NCBI RefSeq assembly: GCF_023073715.1
Contig: NZ_JADPKA010000093.1
Coordinates: forward strand, 1 to 64,000
DNA from: Bradyrhizobium sp. 164
GTDB lineage: Bacteria > Pseudomonadota > Alphaproteobacteria > Rhizobiales > Xanthobacteraceae
DNA: 64,000 nucleotides
Reading direction: 5' to 3'
A model generated the notes under the pieces. That model was not told the origin of the DNA. It was given only the letters and a program-made list of their open reading frames with translations, and did not search any database. Position numbers and translations under genes: made by a program. Shown piece after piece: positions 15,347 through 23,237 of this stretch; position 1 is the first letter of the stretch, and the number at the start of each line of letters is the position of its first letter.

Positions 15347-17761
15347 TCAGTCGCCGGCTTCGGCTGGCGTGTTGCCGCCGGCGCTGTTCGGCCAGACCCA
15401 GTCGCGGACCTCAGGCATGTCCTCGCCATGCTCGCGGACGTAGCGGGAATGTTCGATCAGCTTGTCGCGGAACTGTTGCTTGACCTGCGCAGCCCTGGTC
15501 GCAAGCCCCGGCACGCGCTCGATCGCCTCGATCGCGAGATGGTAGCGGTCGAGCCCGTTGAGCACGACCATGTCGAACGGCGTCGTCGTGGTGCCTTCCT
15601 CGGCAAATCCGCGCACATGCATGCCGGTATGATTGGTGCGGTTATAAGTCAGCCGGTGAATGAGATAAGGATAGCCGTGATAGGCGAAGATCACCGGCTT
15701 GTCCGATGTGAACAGGCTGTCGAAGTCGCGGTCGGAGAGGCCGTGCGGATGCTGCGCCCGAGGTTGCAGCGTCATGAGGTCGACGACGTTGACGACGCGG
15801 ATCTTCAATTCGGGCAGCGCCTTGCGCAGCAGGTCGACGGCGGCGAGCGTCTCCAGTGTCGGCACGTCGCCGGCGCAGGCCATCACGACGTCGGGCTCTG
15901 CGTTTGCCTCCTCCGTGCCCGCCCAGGTCCAGATGCCGATGCCGGCGTCGCAATGCGTAGCCGCCTCCTGCATCGACAGCCATTGCGGCGCCGGCTGCTT
16001 GCCCGCGACGATGACGTTGATGCGGTTGTAGGTGCGCAGGCAATGATCGACGATCCACAACAGCGTGTTGGTATCAGGCGGGAAATAGATGCGGACGATG
16101 TCAGCCTTCTTGTTGGCGACGAGATCGACGAAACCAGGATCCTGATGGCTGAAGCCGTTGTGGTCCTGGCGCCAGACATGCGAGGTCAAGAGATAGTTGA
16201 GCGAGGCGATCGGGCGGCGCCATGGCAGATCGCGCGTCACCTTCAGCCATTTGGCGTGCTGGTTGAACATGGAATCGACGATGTGGATGAAGGCCTCGTA
16301 GCAGGAGAAGAAGCCGTGCCTGCCGGTGAGCAGATAGCCTTCGAGCCAGCCTTGACAGAGATGCTCGCTCAGGACCTCCATGACGCGGCCGTCCTGCGCG
16401 AGATGCACGTCGTAAGATTCGGTTGGCTCCATCCAGACGCGTTCGGTTGCCTCGAACACCGCGTCTAACCGGTTTGATGCCGTCTCGTCCGGGCCCATGA
16501 TGCGGAAATTGCGCGCCTCGGCGTTGAGGCGAACGACGTCGCGCAGGAATTTGCCGAGCTCGCGTGTGGCTTCCGCCACGACACCGCCGGGCTGCGGTAC
16601 CTCGACAGCGAAGCTGCGGAAGTCCGGCAGCTTCAGCTCCTTCTTCAACAGTCCGCCATTGGCATGCGGATTGGTCCCCATTCGCCGCTGGCCTTCGGGC
16701 GCGAGCGCCTGAAGCTCGGGAATCAGCGCCCCGCTGGGGTCGAACAACTTGTCCGGCTCATAGCTGCGCATCCAGTCTTCGAGCACCTTCAGATGCGCCG
16801 GATTCTCGCGGCAACTCGCAACGGGCACCTGATGCGCGCGCCAAAAACCTTCGACCTTCTTGCCGTCAACCTCCTTCGGGCCGGTCCAGCCCTTGGGGCT
16901 GCGCAGCACGATCATCGGCCAGCGCGGTCGCTCGACGCTTTTGCGCCCATCGCGGGCGTGCTGCTGGATCGAGCGGATGCTGACGAGCGCGACGTCGAGC
17001 GCATCCGCCATGGCCTGGTGCATCAATTTGGGATCGTCGCCTTCGACGAACAGCGGCTCATGGCCGAGCCCGCGGAAGAGGTCGCGGATCTCTTCGTTGC
17101 GCATCCGCCCGAGCACGGTGGGGTTGGCGATCTTGTAGCCGTTGAGGTGCAGGATCGGCAGCACCGCGCCGTCATGGGCCGGGTTCAAGAACTTGTTCGA
17201 GTGCCACGACGCCGCCAGCGGGCCGGTTTCGGCCTCGCCGTCGCCGACGACGCAGGCGACGATGAGGTCGGGATTGTCGAATGCCGCGCCATAGGCGTGC
17301 ACCAGCGCATAGCCGAGCTCGCCGCCCTCGTGGATCGAGCCCGGCGTTTCCGGCGCCGCGTGGCTCGGAATGCCGCCGGGGAAGGAGAACTGCCTGAACA
17401 GCTTGCGCAATCCCTCAGTATCGCGCGCGATGTCGGGATAGATCTCGCTGTAGCTGCCTTCCAGATAGGTGTTGGCAACCATGCCCGGGCCGCCATGGCC
17501 GGGACCGCAGACGTAGATCACGTTGAGGTCGAGCGCACGGATGACGCGGTTGAGGTGAGCATAGATGAAGTTCAGGCCGGGCGTCGTGCCCCAATGGCCG
17601 AGCAGGCGCGGCTTGATGTGCTCGGGCCGTAGCGGTTCGCGCAACAGCGGATTGTCGAGGAGATAGATTTGCCCGACCGAGAGATAGTTGGCGGCACGCC
17701 AGTAGCGATCGAGGAGATCGAGTTCGCTGCTCGCGGCGCGCAATTGTCGTTGATTTGTCAT
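15347..17761 (-). CDS. xfp: Xylulose-5-phosphate/fructose-6-phosphate phosphoketolase
   Basis: An 804-residue thiamine-diphosphate enzyme that splits xylulose 5-phosphate (and perhaps fructose 6-phosphate) with phosphate into acetyl phosphate and a sugar phosphate. The N-terminal HIKPRLLGHWGTTPGLNFIYAHLNR and GPGHGGPG loops bind substrate and cofactor. VVGDGEAETGPLAASWHSNKFLNP near residues 170-195 is the ThDP/metal motif. The central QDHNGFSHQDPGFVD and C-terminal HGYPYLIHRLTYNRTNH are also conserved. ATG 17761 has an AAGG sequence upstream; an in-frame GTG lies 18 bases earlier. It is followed directly by ackA, forming a carbon-conserving route to acetate. Confidence 0.95.
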   Translation of the reverse strand: MTNQRQLRAASSELDLLDRYWRAANYLSVGQIYLLDNPLLREPLRPEHIKPRLLGHWGTTPGLNFIYAHLNRVIRALDLNVIYVCGPGHGGPGMVANTYLEGSYSEIYPDIARDTEGLRKLFRQFSFPGGIPSHAAPETPGSIHEGGELGYALVHAYGAAFDNPDLIVACVVGDGEAETGPLAASWHSNKFLNPAHDGAVLPILHLNGYKIANPTVLGRMRNEEIRDLFRGLGHEPLFVEGDDPKLMHQAMADALDVALVSIRSIQQHARDGRKSVERPRWPMIVLRSPKGWTGPKEVDGKKVEGFWRAHQVPVASCRENPAHLKVLEDWMRSYEPDKLFDPSGALIPELQALAPEGQRRMGTNPHANGGLLKKELKLPDFRSFAVEVPQPGGVVAEATRELGKFLRDVVRLNAEARNFRIMGPDETASNRLDAVFEATERVWMEPTESYDVHLAQDGRVMEVLSEHLCQGWLEGYLLTGRHGFFSCYEAFIHIVDSMFNQHAKWLKVTRDLPWRRPIASLNYLLTSHVWRQDHNGFSHQDPGFVDLVANKKADIVRIYFPPDTNTLLWIVDHCLRTYNRINVIVAGKQPAPQWLSMQEAATHCDAGIGIWTWAGTEEANAEPDVVMACAGDVPTLETLAAVDLLRKALPELKIRVVNVVDLMTLQPRAQHPHGLSDRDFDSLFTSDKPVIFAYHGYPYLIHRLTYNRTNHTGMHVRGFAEEGTTTTPFDMVVLNGLDRYHLAIEAIERVPGLATRAAQVKQQFRDKLIEHSRYVREHGEDMPEVRDWVWPNSAGGNTPAEAGD

Positions 17762-17970
17762 GTTCTTGCCGACCTTCACCCAGCGATCGTCATCAACATT
17801 GTTCCGGCGCGATTGATCCCTTCGCCATGAAACGGGATCGCCGCCCCGCCGGTGTTGCGTGAGGTCAAGGGCGCGCGCCCGAAGTTTGGGCAGCGCTACT
17901 GTGCATGGGGTTGTTTCCGCGTTTTTGCTCTTGTTCTTGATTTGTTCTGGGCGCGTGCTATGTTGGGTTC

Positions 17971-19146
17971 ATGAGTCGAGCATCTTCTCGTGCCCTCAAG
18001 CACCCGCCGGTTACGGCGCCCTCCGAGCCGGCGGGTGCGCCTTCTGATTTTCCTGTCGATTTTCCCGAGCTTGGCGTCGCCATCGATCGCGCACGCAGGC
18101 GAGGGCGGGGCGTCCAGTCCAACGCCAGCGGCCGTTACGAGGCCGAGGCCCGCGTCGCCTTCGACGATGGCTGGCAGAGCCTGGAGGAACTGCCGCCGTT
18201 CAAGACCACGGTCGGGATCGACACCTCACGCAAGGTGATCACCCGCAACGATTCCCCCGACATCGGTTTCGACCGCTCGATCAACCCCTATCGCGGCTGC
18301 GAGCACGGCTGCGTCTATTGCTTCGCGCGGCCGACGCACGCCTATCTCGGCCTGTCTCCCGGGCTCGACTTCGAGTCCAAACTGTTTGCCAAGCCCGAGG
18401 CGGCGGCGCTGCTCGAGAAGGAACTCGCTGCCAGCGGCTACGAGCCGCGGATGATCGCGATCGGCACCAACACCGATCCCTATCAGCCGATCGAGCGCGA
18501 GCGAAAGATCATGCGAGGCATCCTAGAGGTGCTGGAGCGCGCCGGGCATCCCGTCGGCATCGTCACCAAATCGGTCCTGGTGGTGCGCGATATCGACATT
18601 CTCGCGCGGATGGCCAAGCGCAACCTCGCCAAGGTCGCGATCTCCGTCACCTCGCTCGATCCGAGGCTCGCGCGCACCATGGAGCCGCGGGCGGCGACGC
18701 CGCCGAAGCGACTGGAAGCGCTCAAGCAGCTCTCGGAGGCGGGCATTCCGACCACTGTGATGGTCGCGCCCGTGATCCCCGCGCTGAACGATTCCGAGAT
18801 CGAGCGCATTCTTGATGCCGCAGCCCATGCCGGCGTCAAGGAAGCCTCCTACGTGCTGCTGCGGCTGCCGCTCGAGGTCCGCGATCTGTTTCGCGAATGG
18901 CTGATGGCGAACTATCCAGACCGCTACCGCCACGTCTTCACGCTGATCCGCGACATGCGCGGCGGCCGCGACTACGATGCGAAATGGGGCGAGCGGATGA
19001 AGGGGACCGGCCCGATGGCCTGGACCATCGGCCGTCGCTTCGAGATCGCCTGCGACAGGCTCGGCCTCAACAAGCGGCGCTCCAAGCTGACCACCGATCA
19101 CTTCGCGCGGCCGAAGCGGAACGGCGATCAGCTCAGCCTGTTCTGA
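17971..19146 (+). CDS. PA0069-family radical SAM protein
   Basis: A 391-residue iron-sulfur protein. The cluster motif CEHGCVYC (Cys 110, 114, 117) has the C-x3-C-x2-C spacing of AdoMet radical enzymes, and the following FARPTHAYLGLSPGLDFESK, MIAIGTNTDPYQPIE and VVRDIDILARMAKRNLAKVAISVTSLD fit the SplB-like (spore photoproduct lyase-related) group called PA0069 family. The barrel region ends near residue 320, and the tail TDHFARPKRNGDQLSLF is conserved in the family. The substrate is unknown. It starts a plus-strand run of genes (VOC protein, rnhB) whose short gaps allow an operon. Confidence 0.88.
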   Translation: MSRASSRALKHPPVTAPSEPAGAPSDFPVDFPELGVAIDRARRRGRGVQSNASGRYEAEARVAFDDGWQSLEELPPFKTTVGIDTSRKVITRNDSPDIGFDRSINPYRGCEHGCVYCFARPTHAYLGLSPGLDFESKLFAKPEAAALLEKELAASGYEPRMIAIGTNTDPYQPIERERKIMRGILEVLERAGHPVGIVTKSVLVVRDIDILARMAKRNLAKVAISVTSLDPRLARTMEPRAATPPKRLEALKQLSEAGIPTTVMVAPVIPALNDSEIERILDAAAHAGVKEASYVLLRLPLEVRDLFREWLMANYPDRYRHVFTLIRDMRGGRDYDAKWGERMKGTGPMAWTIGRRFEIACDRLGLNKRRSKLTTDHFARPKRNGDQLSLF

Positions 19147-19169
19147 TCGCGAAGTGGACGAGGCGTAAC

Positions 19170-19625
19170 ATGAGTGAGGAAACCACCGTGCCGGTGCCGC
19201 GGCTGACCGTAGTCACGCTCGGTGTCAGCAACATCCGCGCCAGCATTGCCTTTTACGAGGCGCTCGGTTTCTCGCGCCTGCTCAAGGCGACCGGTGAGGC
19301 GGTCGCATTCTACGACACCGGTGGTCCGGTGCTCGCCTTGTATCCCTGGGATCAGCTCGCCGCCGACGCCGGGTTGCCGGACAATCCAAGACCGCCGGCA
19401 TTTCGCGGGATGACGCTCGCCTGGAACTGCCGGACGCGCGAGGAGGTCGATACGGTGCTGGCTTTCGCTGTCGACAAGGGTGCAGCGCTGCTGAAAGCGG
19501 CGCACGAGACTGATTACGGCGGCTATTCCGGCTATTTCACCGATCCCGATGGCCATCCTTGGGAGGTCGTGGTCGCACCCGGGATCGAGGTGGGCGAGGA
19601 CCGACGGGTGCATTTGGCGGAATAG
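19170..19625 (+). CDS. VOC (glyoxalase/bleomycin resistance) family protein
   Basis: A 151-residue protein with the paired beta-alpha-beta-beta-beta modules of the vicinal oxygen chelate fold. The first module is LTVVTLGVSNIRASIAFYEALGFSRLLKATGEAVAFYDTGGPVLALYPW. The second, from MTLAWNCRTREEVDTVLAFAVDKGAALLKAAHETDYGGYSGYFTDPDGHPWEVV, ends in the hallmark F-x-D-P-D-G-x-x-W/E motif, whose Glu may be a metal ligand. Members include glyoxalases, dioxygenases and drug-binding proteins, and no activity can be assigned. The start at 19170 is 23 bases after the radical SAM gene stop. Confidence 0.85.
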   Translation: MSEETTVPVPRLTVVTLGVSNIRASIAFYEALGFSRLLKATGEAVAFYDTGGPVLALYPWDQLAADAGLPDNPRPPAFRGMTLAWNCRTREEVDTVLAFAVDKGAALLKAAHETDYGGYSGYFTDPDGHPWEVVVAPGIEVGEDRRVHLAE

Positions 19626-19702
19626 GGCGGCTCACCTGAATAACGGGAATTGTCTCGGGTTCCAGGTTGCGCTGGCGAAGCCGCTTGCGCACGATCCCCA
19701 CC

Positions 19703-20599
19703 ATGATTCGGGACAAGTCCGCCAAGAAGCTGGCCAAAGACACGCCAAAAAAAGACGGTGCGAAGAAGGCTGCGCCTGCCAACACGTTGGAAGGCAAGCC
19801 GCCGCAAGCCAAGTCGTCGGAAACTAAGGCGTCGGAGGTTCAGGCTTTAACCGGCAAAAGCGCCGGCCGGAAAGGCATCATTGCCGTGGCCCCGCCGAGC
19901 TTCCGTCGTGAGCGCGCGCTGATCAAGCGCGGCGTCTGGCCGGTCGCAGGCTGCGACGAGGCCGGTCGCGGACCGCTCGCCGGCCCCGTGGTGGCGGCGG
20001 CCGTGATCCTCGATCCCGACCGCATTCCCCGTGGCATCGATGATTCCAAGCGCCTGACCGCCGAAGAGCGCGAAAAACTGTTCGACAAGATCTGCGCCAC
20101 CGCGCAGGTCTCGGTCGCCGTGGCTTCGCCCGCGCGGATCGACCGCGACAACATCCTGCGTGCTTCGCTATGGGCGCTGAAGCGCGCGGTGGTGGCGCTG
20201 CCCGAGGCGCCGCGCCACGTCTTCGTCGACGGCCGCGACCGGCTCGATACGGAATGCGACTGCGAGGCCGTGATCGGCGGTGACGGCATCGTGCTGTCAA
20301 TCGCGGCCGCCTCCATCGTTGCCAAGGTGACGCGGGACCGGCTGATGTGCGCGCTGGCGCAGGACTGCCCCGGCTACGGCTTCGAGCAGCACAAGGGCTA
20401 CGCTGTCCCCGAGCATCTCGACGCCCTGGATCGCCTCGGCCCCTCCATCCACCACCGCAGCTTCTTCGCCCCCGTCGCCGCCGCCCGCGCCAAGCACATG
20501 CCCTGGACCGTCGAGCCGGCGCAGGATCTGTTCTCTGTCGCGGAGGTCGAGGTGCAGGTGGAAGCCCAAATCGAGATCGACGCGTCTGCGAATCTCTAG
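19703..20599 (+). CDS. rnhB: Ribonuclease HII with basic N-terminal extension
   Basis: A 298-residue protein. The catalytic core starts near residue 80 with WPVAGCDEAGRGPLAGPVVAAAVIL, whose Asp 85 and Glu 86 are the first metal-binding pair. It continues with GIDDSKRLTAEERE, HVFVDGRDRLD (third acidic site), SIIAKVTRDRLM-like and GYGFEQHKGYAVPEHLDAL. RNase HII nicks RNA-DNA hybrids at single ribonucleotides and starts ribonucleotide excision repair. Before the core is a tail of about 80 residues rich in Lys, Ala, Ser and Pro (KKLAKDTPKKDGAKKAAPAN), predicted disordered and DNA-binding in character. ATG 19703 was chosen as the shortest start retaining this tail. Confidence 0.92.
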   Translation: MIRDKSAKKLAKDTPKKDGAKKAAPANTLEGKPPQAKSSETKASEVQALTGKSAGRKGIIAVAPPSFRRERALIKRGVWPVAGCDEAGRGPLAGPVVAAAVILDPDRIPRGIDDSKRLTAEEREKLFDKICATAQVSVAVASPARIDRDNILRASLWALKRAVVALPEAPRHVFVDGRDRLDTECDCEAVIGGDGIVLSIAAASIVAKVTRDRLMCALAQDCPGYGFEQHKGYAVPEHLDALDRLGPSIHHRSFFAPVAAARAKHMPWTVEPAQDLFSVAEVEVQVEAQIEIDASANL

Positions 20600-20742
20600 G
20601 TGTTTCCTCCGCAGCCTCCCCCATCCGTCAAGCCCGGCATGACGACTTGCGGCGGTTGCCACGACGCGCAGCGCCCTTTATCAAAACAGGTGTGAGCGAA
20701 CAGGGCCGGCTGGACGGGTTGGCTGCATCTTTCGGACGTTGC

Positions 20743-22251
20743 ATGCGGTTTACCTCGCTGGTCATCGAGCTCATTCGCGCCCGGCCGCGGCTGATCGTGT
20801 GGATCGCCGTGCTGCTCCAGGCGGCGATGTGGCTGTTCGTGGCGCTGGTGTTCTACCGCAGCCCGCCCGGCAGTCTGGCGACGCTGCTGGCCTTCGGCCG
20901 CGAGTACCAGGTCGGCACCGATCTCGGCCCGCCGCTGCCTGTCTGGCTCGCCGACATGGCCTATCGCGCCGCCGGCGGTCACATGTTCGGCGTGTATGTC
21001 CTCGCTGAGCTCTGCGAGATCGCGACCTTCATCGCGCTCTTTCATCTGTCTCGTGCCGTCGTCGGCTCACAGCAGGCGGTGCTCGCCGTGCTGCTGACCA
21101 TGACCGTGCTAGCCTTCTCCTCGTCCGCGCTCGACTTCGGACCCTTGGTGCTGGCACGGCCGCTCTGGGCGCTGCTGCTGCTGCACTCCTGGCAGATCAT
21201 CGGCCAGCGCCGCGGCAATGCCTGGTTCGTCTGGTCGATCGAGGCCGGCCTGTTGTTGCTCACGACGCCCGCCGCGATCTTCCTCCTCCTCCTGATCGTC
21301 GTCTTCGCGATCTCGACGGCGGGAGGCCGCAGGACGCTGCGCGGGCTCGATCCGCTATTCGCGCTGATCGTCGTCGCCGTGCTGGCGCTGCCCTATGCGA
21401 TTTGGCTGATGCGCGCCGAGACATTGACGATGCCGGTCTTGCCGCAAGTTTCGGAGCTCAACGCCCGCGTCCTGCACGCAGCCTGGCTGCTCGGCGGGCT
21501 CGCGCTTGGGGCGGCGGCGATTCCGGCGCTGACCTTCCTGAATACCGGGATGTTCGCCGGCAAGGGCGAGGAGCCGCCGATCATCTATCGCCCGCCGGTC
21601 GAGCCGCTCGCGAGCAACTTCGTCTATTTCTTCGCGCTGGCGCCGCCACTCGGCGCGGTGCTGATCTCCGGCCTGCTCGGGCTCGAATCCGTCGTCGGCG
21701 GCGCCGCCGTCATGCTGGTCATGTCCGGGCTTGCCGTGGTGGCCGCCGCAGGGGATCTCATCGCGATGCGCCGCGCGCGGATGCTGCGCATGGTCTGGGC
21801 CGCCGCAATCATCGCGCCCGCCATCGGCGTCGTGCTCGCCGTCCTGATCATGCCTTGGACCGGCACCGGCGAGATCGCGACCTCGATGCCGGCGCGCGCG
21901 ATCTCGGATTTCTTCGACGAGAGCTTCGCCCGCCGCACCAATCATCGCCTGCGCGCGGTCGCCGGCGAGACCCAGCTTGCGAGCCTGATCGCGCTGCATT
22001 CCGGCCGGCCGCATCTCTTCATCGATGCCGATCCTGCGCGCACGCCGTGGATGAATCAGGCCAAGTTCAGCGAGACCGGCGGCGTCGTGGTCTGGCGCGC
22101 CTCCGACACCGCCGGCACCCCGCCGCCGGAGATCCTCAAACGATTTCCCAACATCGTCCCGGAAGTCCCGCGCGCCTTCGAATGGCTGGTAACCGGCCGC
22201 CAGCAGCTTTTGCGCATCGGCTGGGCCATCGTGCGGCCGAAGGGGACGTAG
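20743..22251 (+). CDS. GT39-like polytopic membrane glycosyltransferase
   Basis: A 502-residue membrane protein with about ten hydrophobic segments, beginning RLIVWIAVLLQAAMWLFVALVFYR. GTDLGPPLPVWLADMAYRA in the first periplasmic loop carries the acidic residue and context seen in ArnT/dolichyl-phosphate-mannose-type family 39 transferases. A soluble C-terminal domain of about 110 residues follows the last helix. It probably moves a sugar from a polyprenyl phosphate to an envelope acceptor on the periplasmic side; donor and acceptor are unknown. An in-frame GTG at 20692 would add 17 residues and is a credible alternative start. The gap 20600-20742 after rnhB holds no other feature. Confidence 0.75.
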   Translation: MRFTSLVIELIRARPRLIVWIAVLLQAAMWLFVALVFYRSPPGSLATLLAFGREYQVGTDLGPPLPVWLADMAYRAAGGHMFGVYVLAELCEIATFIALFHLSRAVVGSQQAVLAVLLTMTVLAFSSSALDFGPLVLARPLWALLLLHSWQIIGQRRGNAWFVWSIEAGLLLLTTPAAIFLLLLIVVFAISTAGGRRTLRGLDPLFALIVVAVLALPYAIWLMRAETLTMPVLPQVSELNARVLHAAWLLGGLALGAAAIPALTFLNTGMFAGKGEEPPIIYRPPVEPLASNFVYFFALAPPLGAVLISGLLGLESVVGGAAVMLVMSGLAVVAAAGDLIAMRRARMLRMVWAAAIIAPAIGVVLAVLIMPWTGTGEIATSMPARAISDFFDESFARRTNHRLRAVAGETQLASLIALHSGRPHLFIDADPARTPWMNQAKFSETGGVVVWRASDTAGTPPPEILKRFPNIVPEVPRAFEWLVTGRQQLLRIGWAIVRPKGT

Positions 22252-22292
22252 CGCTCTCTCCGTTGCAATGACGAAGGAGAGTGTCCCGTCCC

Positions 22293-23102
22293 TCACGACC
22301 CCGCCAGCACCTTCGCAACCGCGCGCAGATCCTGCCAAGCCAGCCGCTTGTAGGACGGCGAGCGCAGCAGGTACGCCGGGTGAAATGTCGGCAGCGCGCG
22401 GATGGTGCGCTGGCCGGTGTCGTAGTCGAACCAGCGGCCGCGGGTGCGCATGATGCCTTCGCGCGTTCCGAGCAGCGTCTGCGTCGAGGGATTGCCGAGC
22501 GTCACCAGCACATCCGGATTGACCAGTTCGATCTGACGCTGGATGAAGGGCAGGCAGATCTGCGTCTCCTGCGGCGTCGGCGTCCGATTGCCGGGCGGCC
22601 GCCAGGGAATGACGTTGGCGATATAGGCGGTGGTGCGGTTGAGCCCGATCGCGCCGATCATGAGATCGAGCAGCTTGCCGCTGCGCCCGACGAAGGGCAG
22701 TCCCTCGATGTCCTCGTCGCGCCCGGGCGCCTCACCGACGAACATGATGCGCGCCTTAGGATTGCCGTCGGCGAACACCAGCCGCGTCGCGGTGTGCTTC
22801 AGCGCGCAGCCCTCGAAGCTCTGCATCAGTTCGCGCAGTGCATCCAGCGTCGGCGCCGTGCGCGCGGCCTCGCGTGCCGAAGCAATCGCGACGTCGGGGG
22901 CAAGGGCTGCCTCGCCGCGCATTAGCGTCGGCGCGGCGACCGGCCGCGATGGCTCGACCGGCGGTGCCACGGGCGGAGCCGGTGGCGGGGCTTCTAATTC
23001 CGCCAGGCGGTCGATCGGTTCCTCGGCGAGCGCGCAGTCGACACCGGCCTCCAGATAGAAGGCGAGAAGCTCGCGGATGGTGGGTGCGGGTTCGGGGATC
23101 AT
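22293..23102 (-). CDS. Uracil-DNA glycosylase, family 4-like
   Basis: A 269-residue DNA repair enzyme. GEAPGRDEDIEGLPFVGRSGKLLD around residues 122-146 is the family 4 motif A, NVIPWRPPGNRTPTPQE and LVTLGNPSTQTLL follow, and LPTFHPAYLLRSP near residue 240 is motif B. These enzymes cut uracil from DNA left by cytosine deamination. The usual four cluster cysteines are incomplete: FEGC keeps only the second Cys of the C-x2-C pair, and the position normally read KCRPPGNR is PWRPPGNR. A 4Fe-4S cluster is therefore doubtful. The N-terminal ~70 residues are Pro/Ala-rich and variable. It is divergent from the ETF dehydrogenase gene. Confidence 0.9.
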   Translation of the reverse strand: MIPEPAPTIRELLAFYLEAGVDCALAEEPIDRLAELEAPPPAPPVAPPVEPSRPVAAPTLMRGEAALAPDVAIASAREAARTAPTLDALRELMQSFEGCALKHTATRLVFADGNPKARIMFVGEAPGRDEDIEGLPFVGRSGKLLDLMIGAIGLNRTTAYIANVIPWRPPGNRTPTPQETQICLPFIQRQIELVNPDVLVTLGNPSTQTLLGTREGIMRTRGRWFDYDTGQRTIRALPTFHPAYLLRSPSYKRLAWQDLRAVAKVLAGS

Positions 23103-23237
23103 GGGAAAGTCTGACTTTTATATCAGCTTGGGCGGTCTTGCACCCCGGCGAAACGTATTTCCGAGGTTGTCCTACCCGGAAAAATCGGAAACAAGAGGGC
23201 GCAATCGACCAAGGACCGTCTCAAGGGCTGAGATCAG

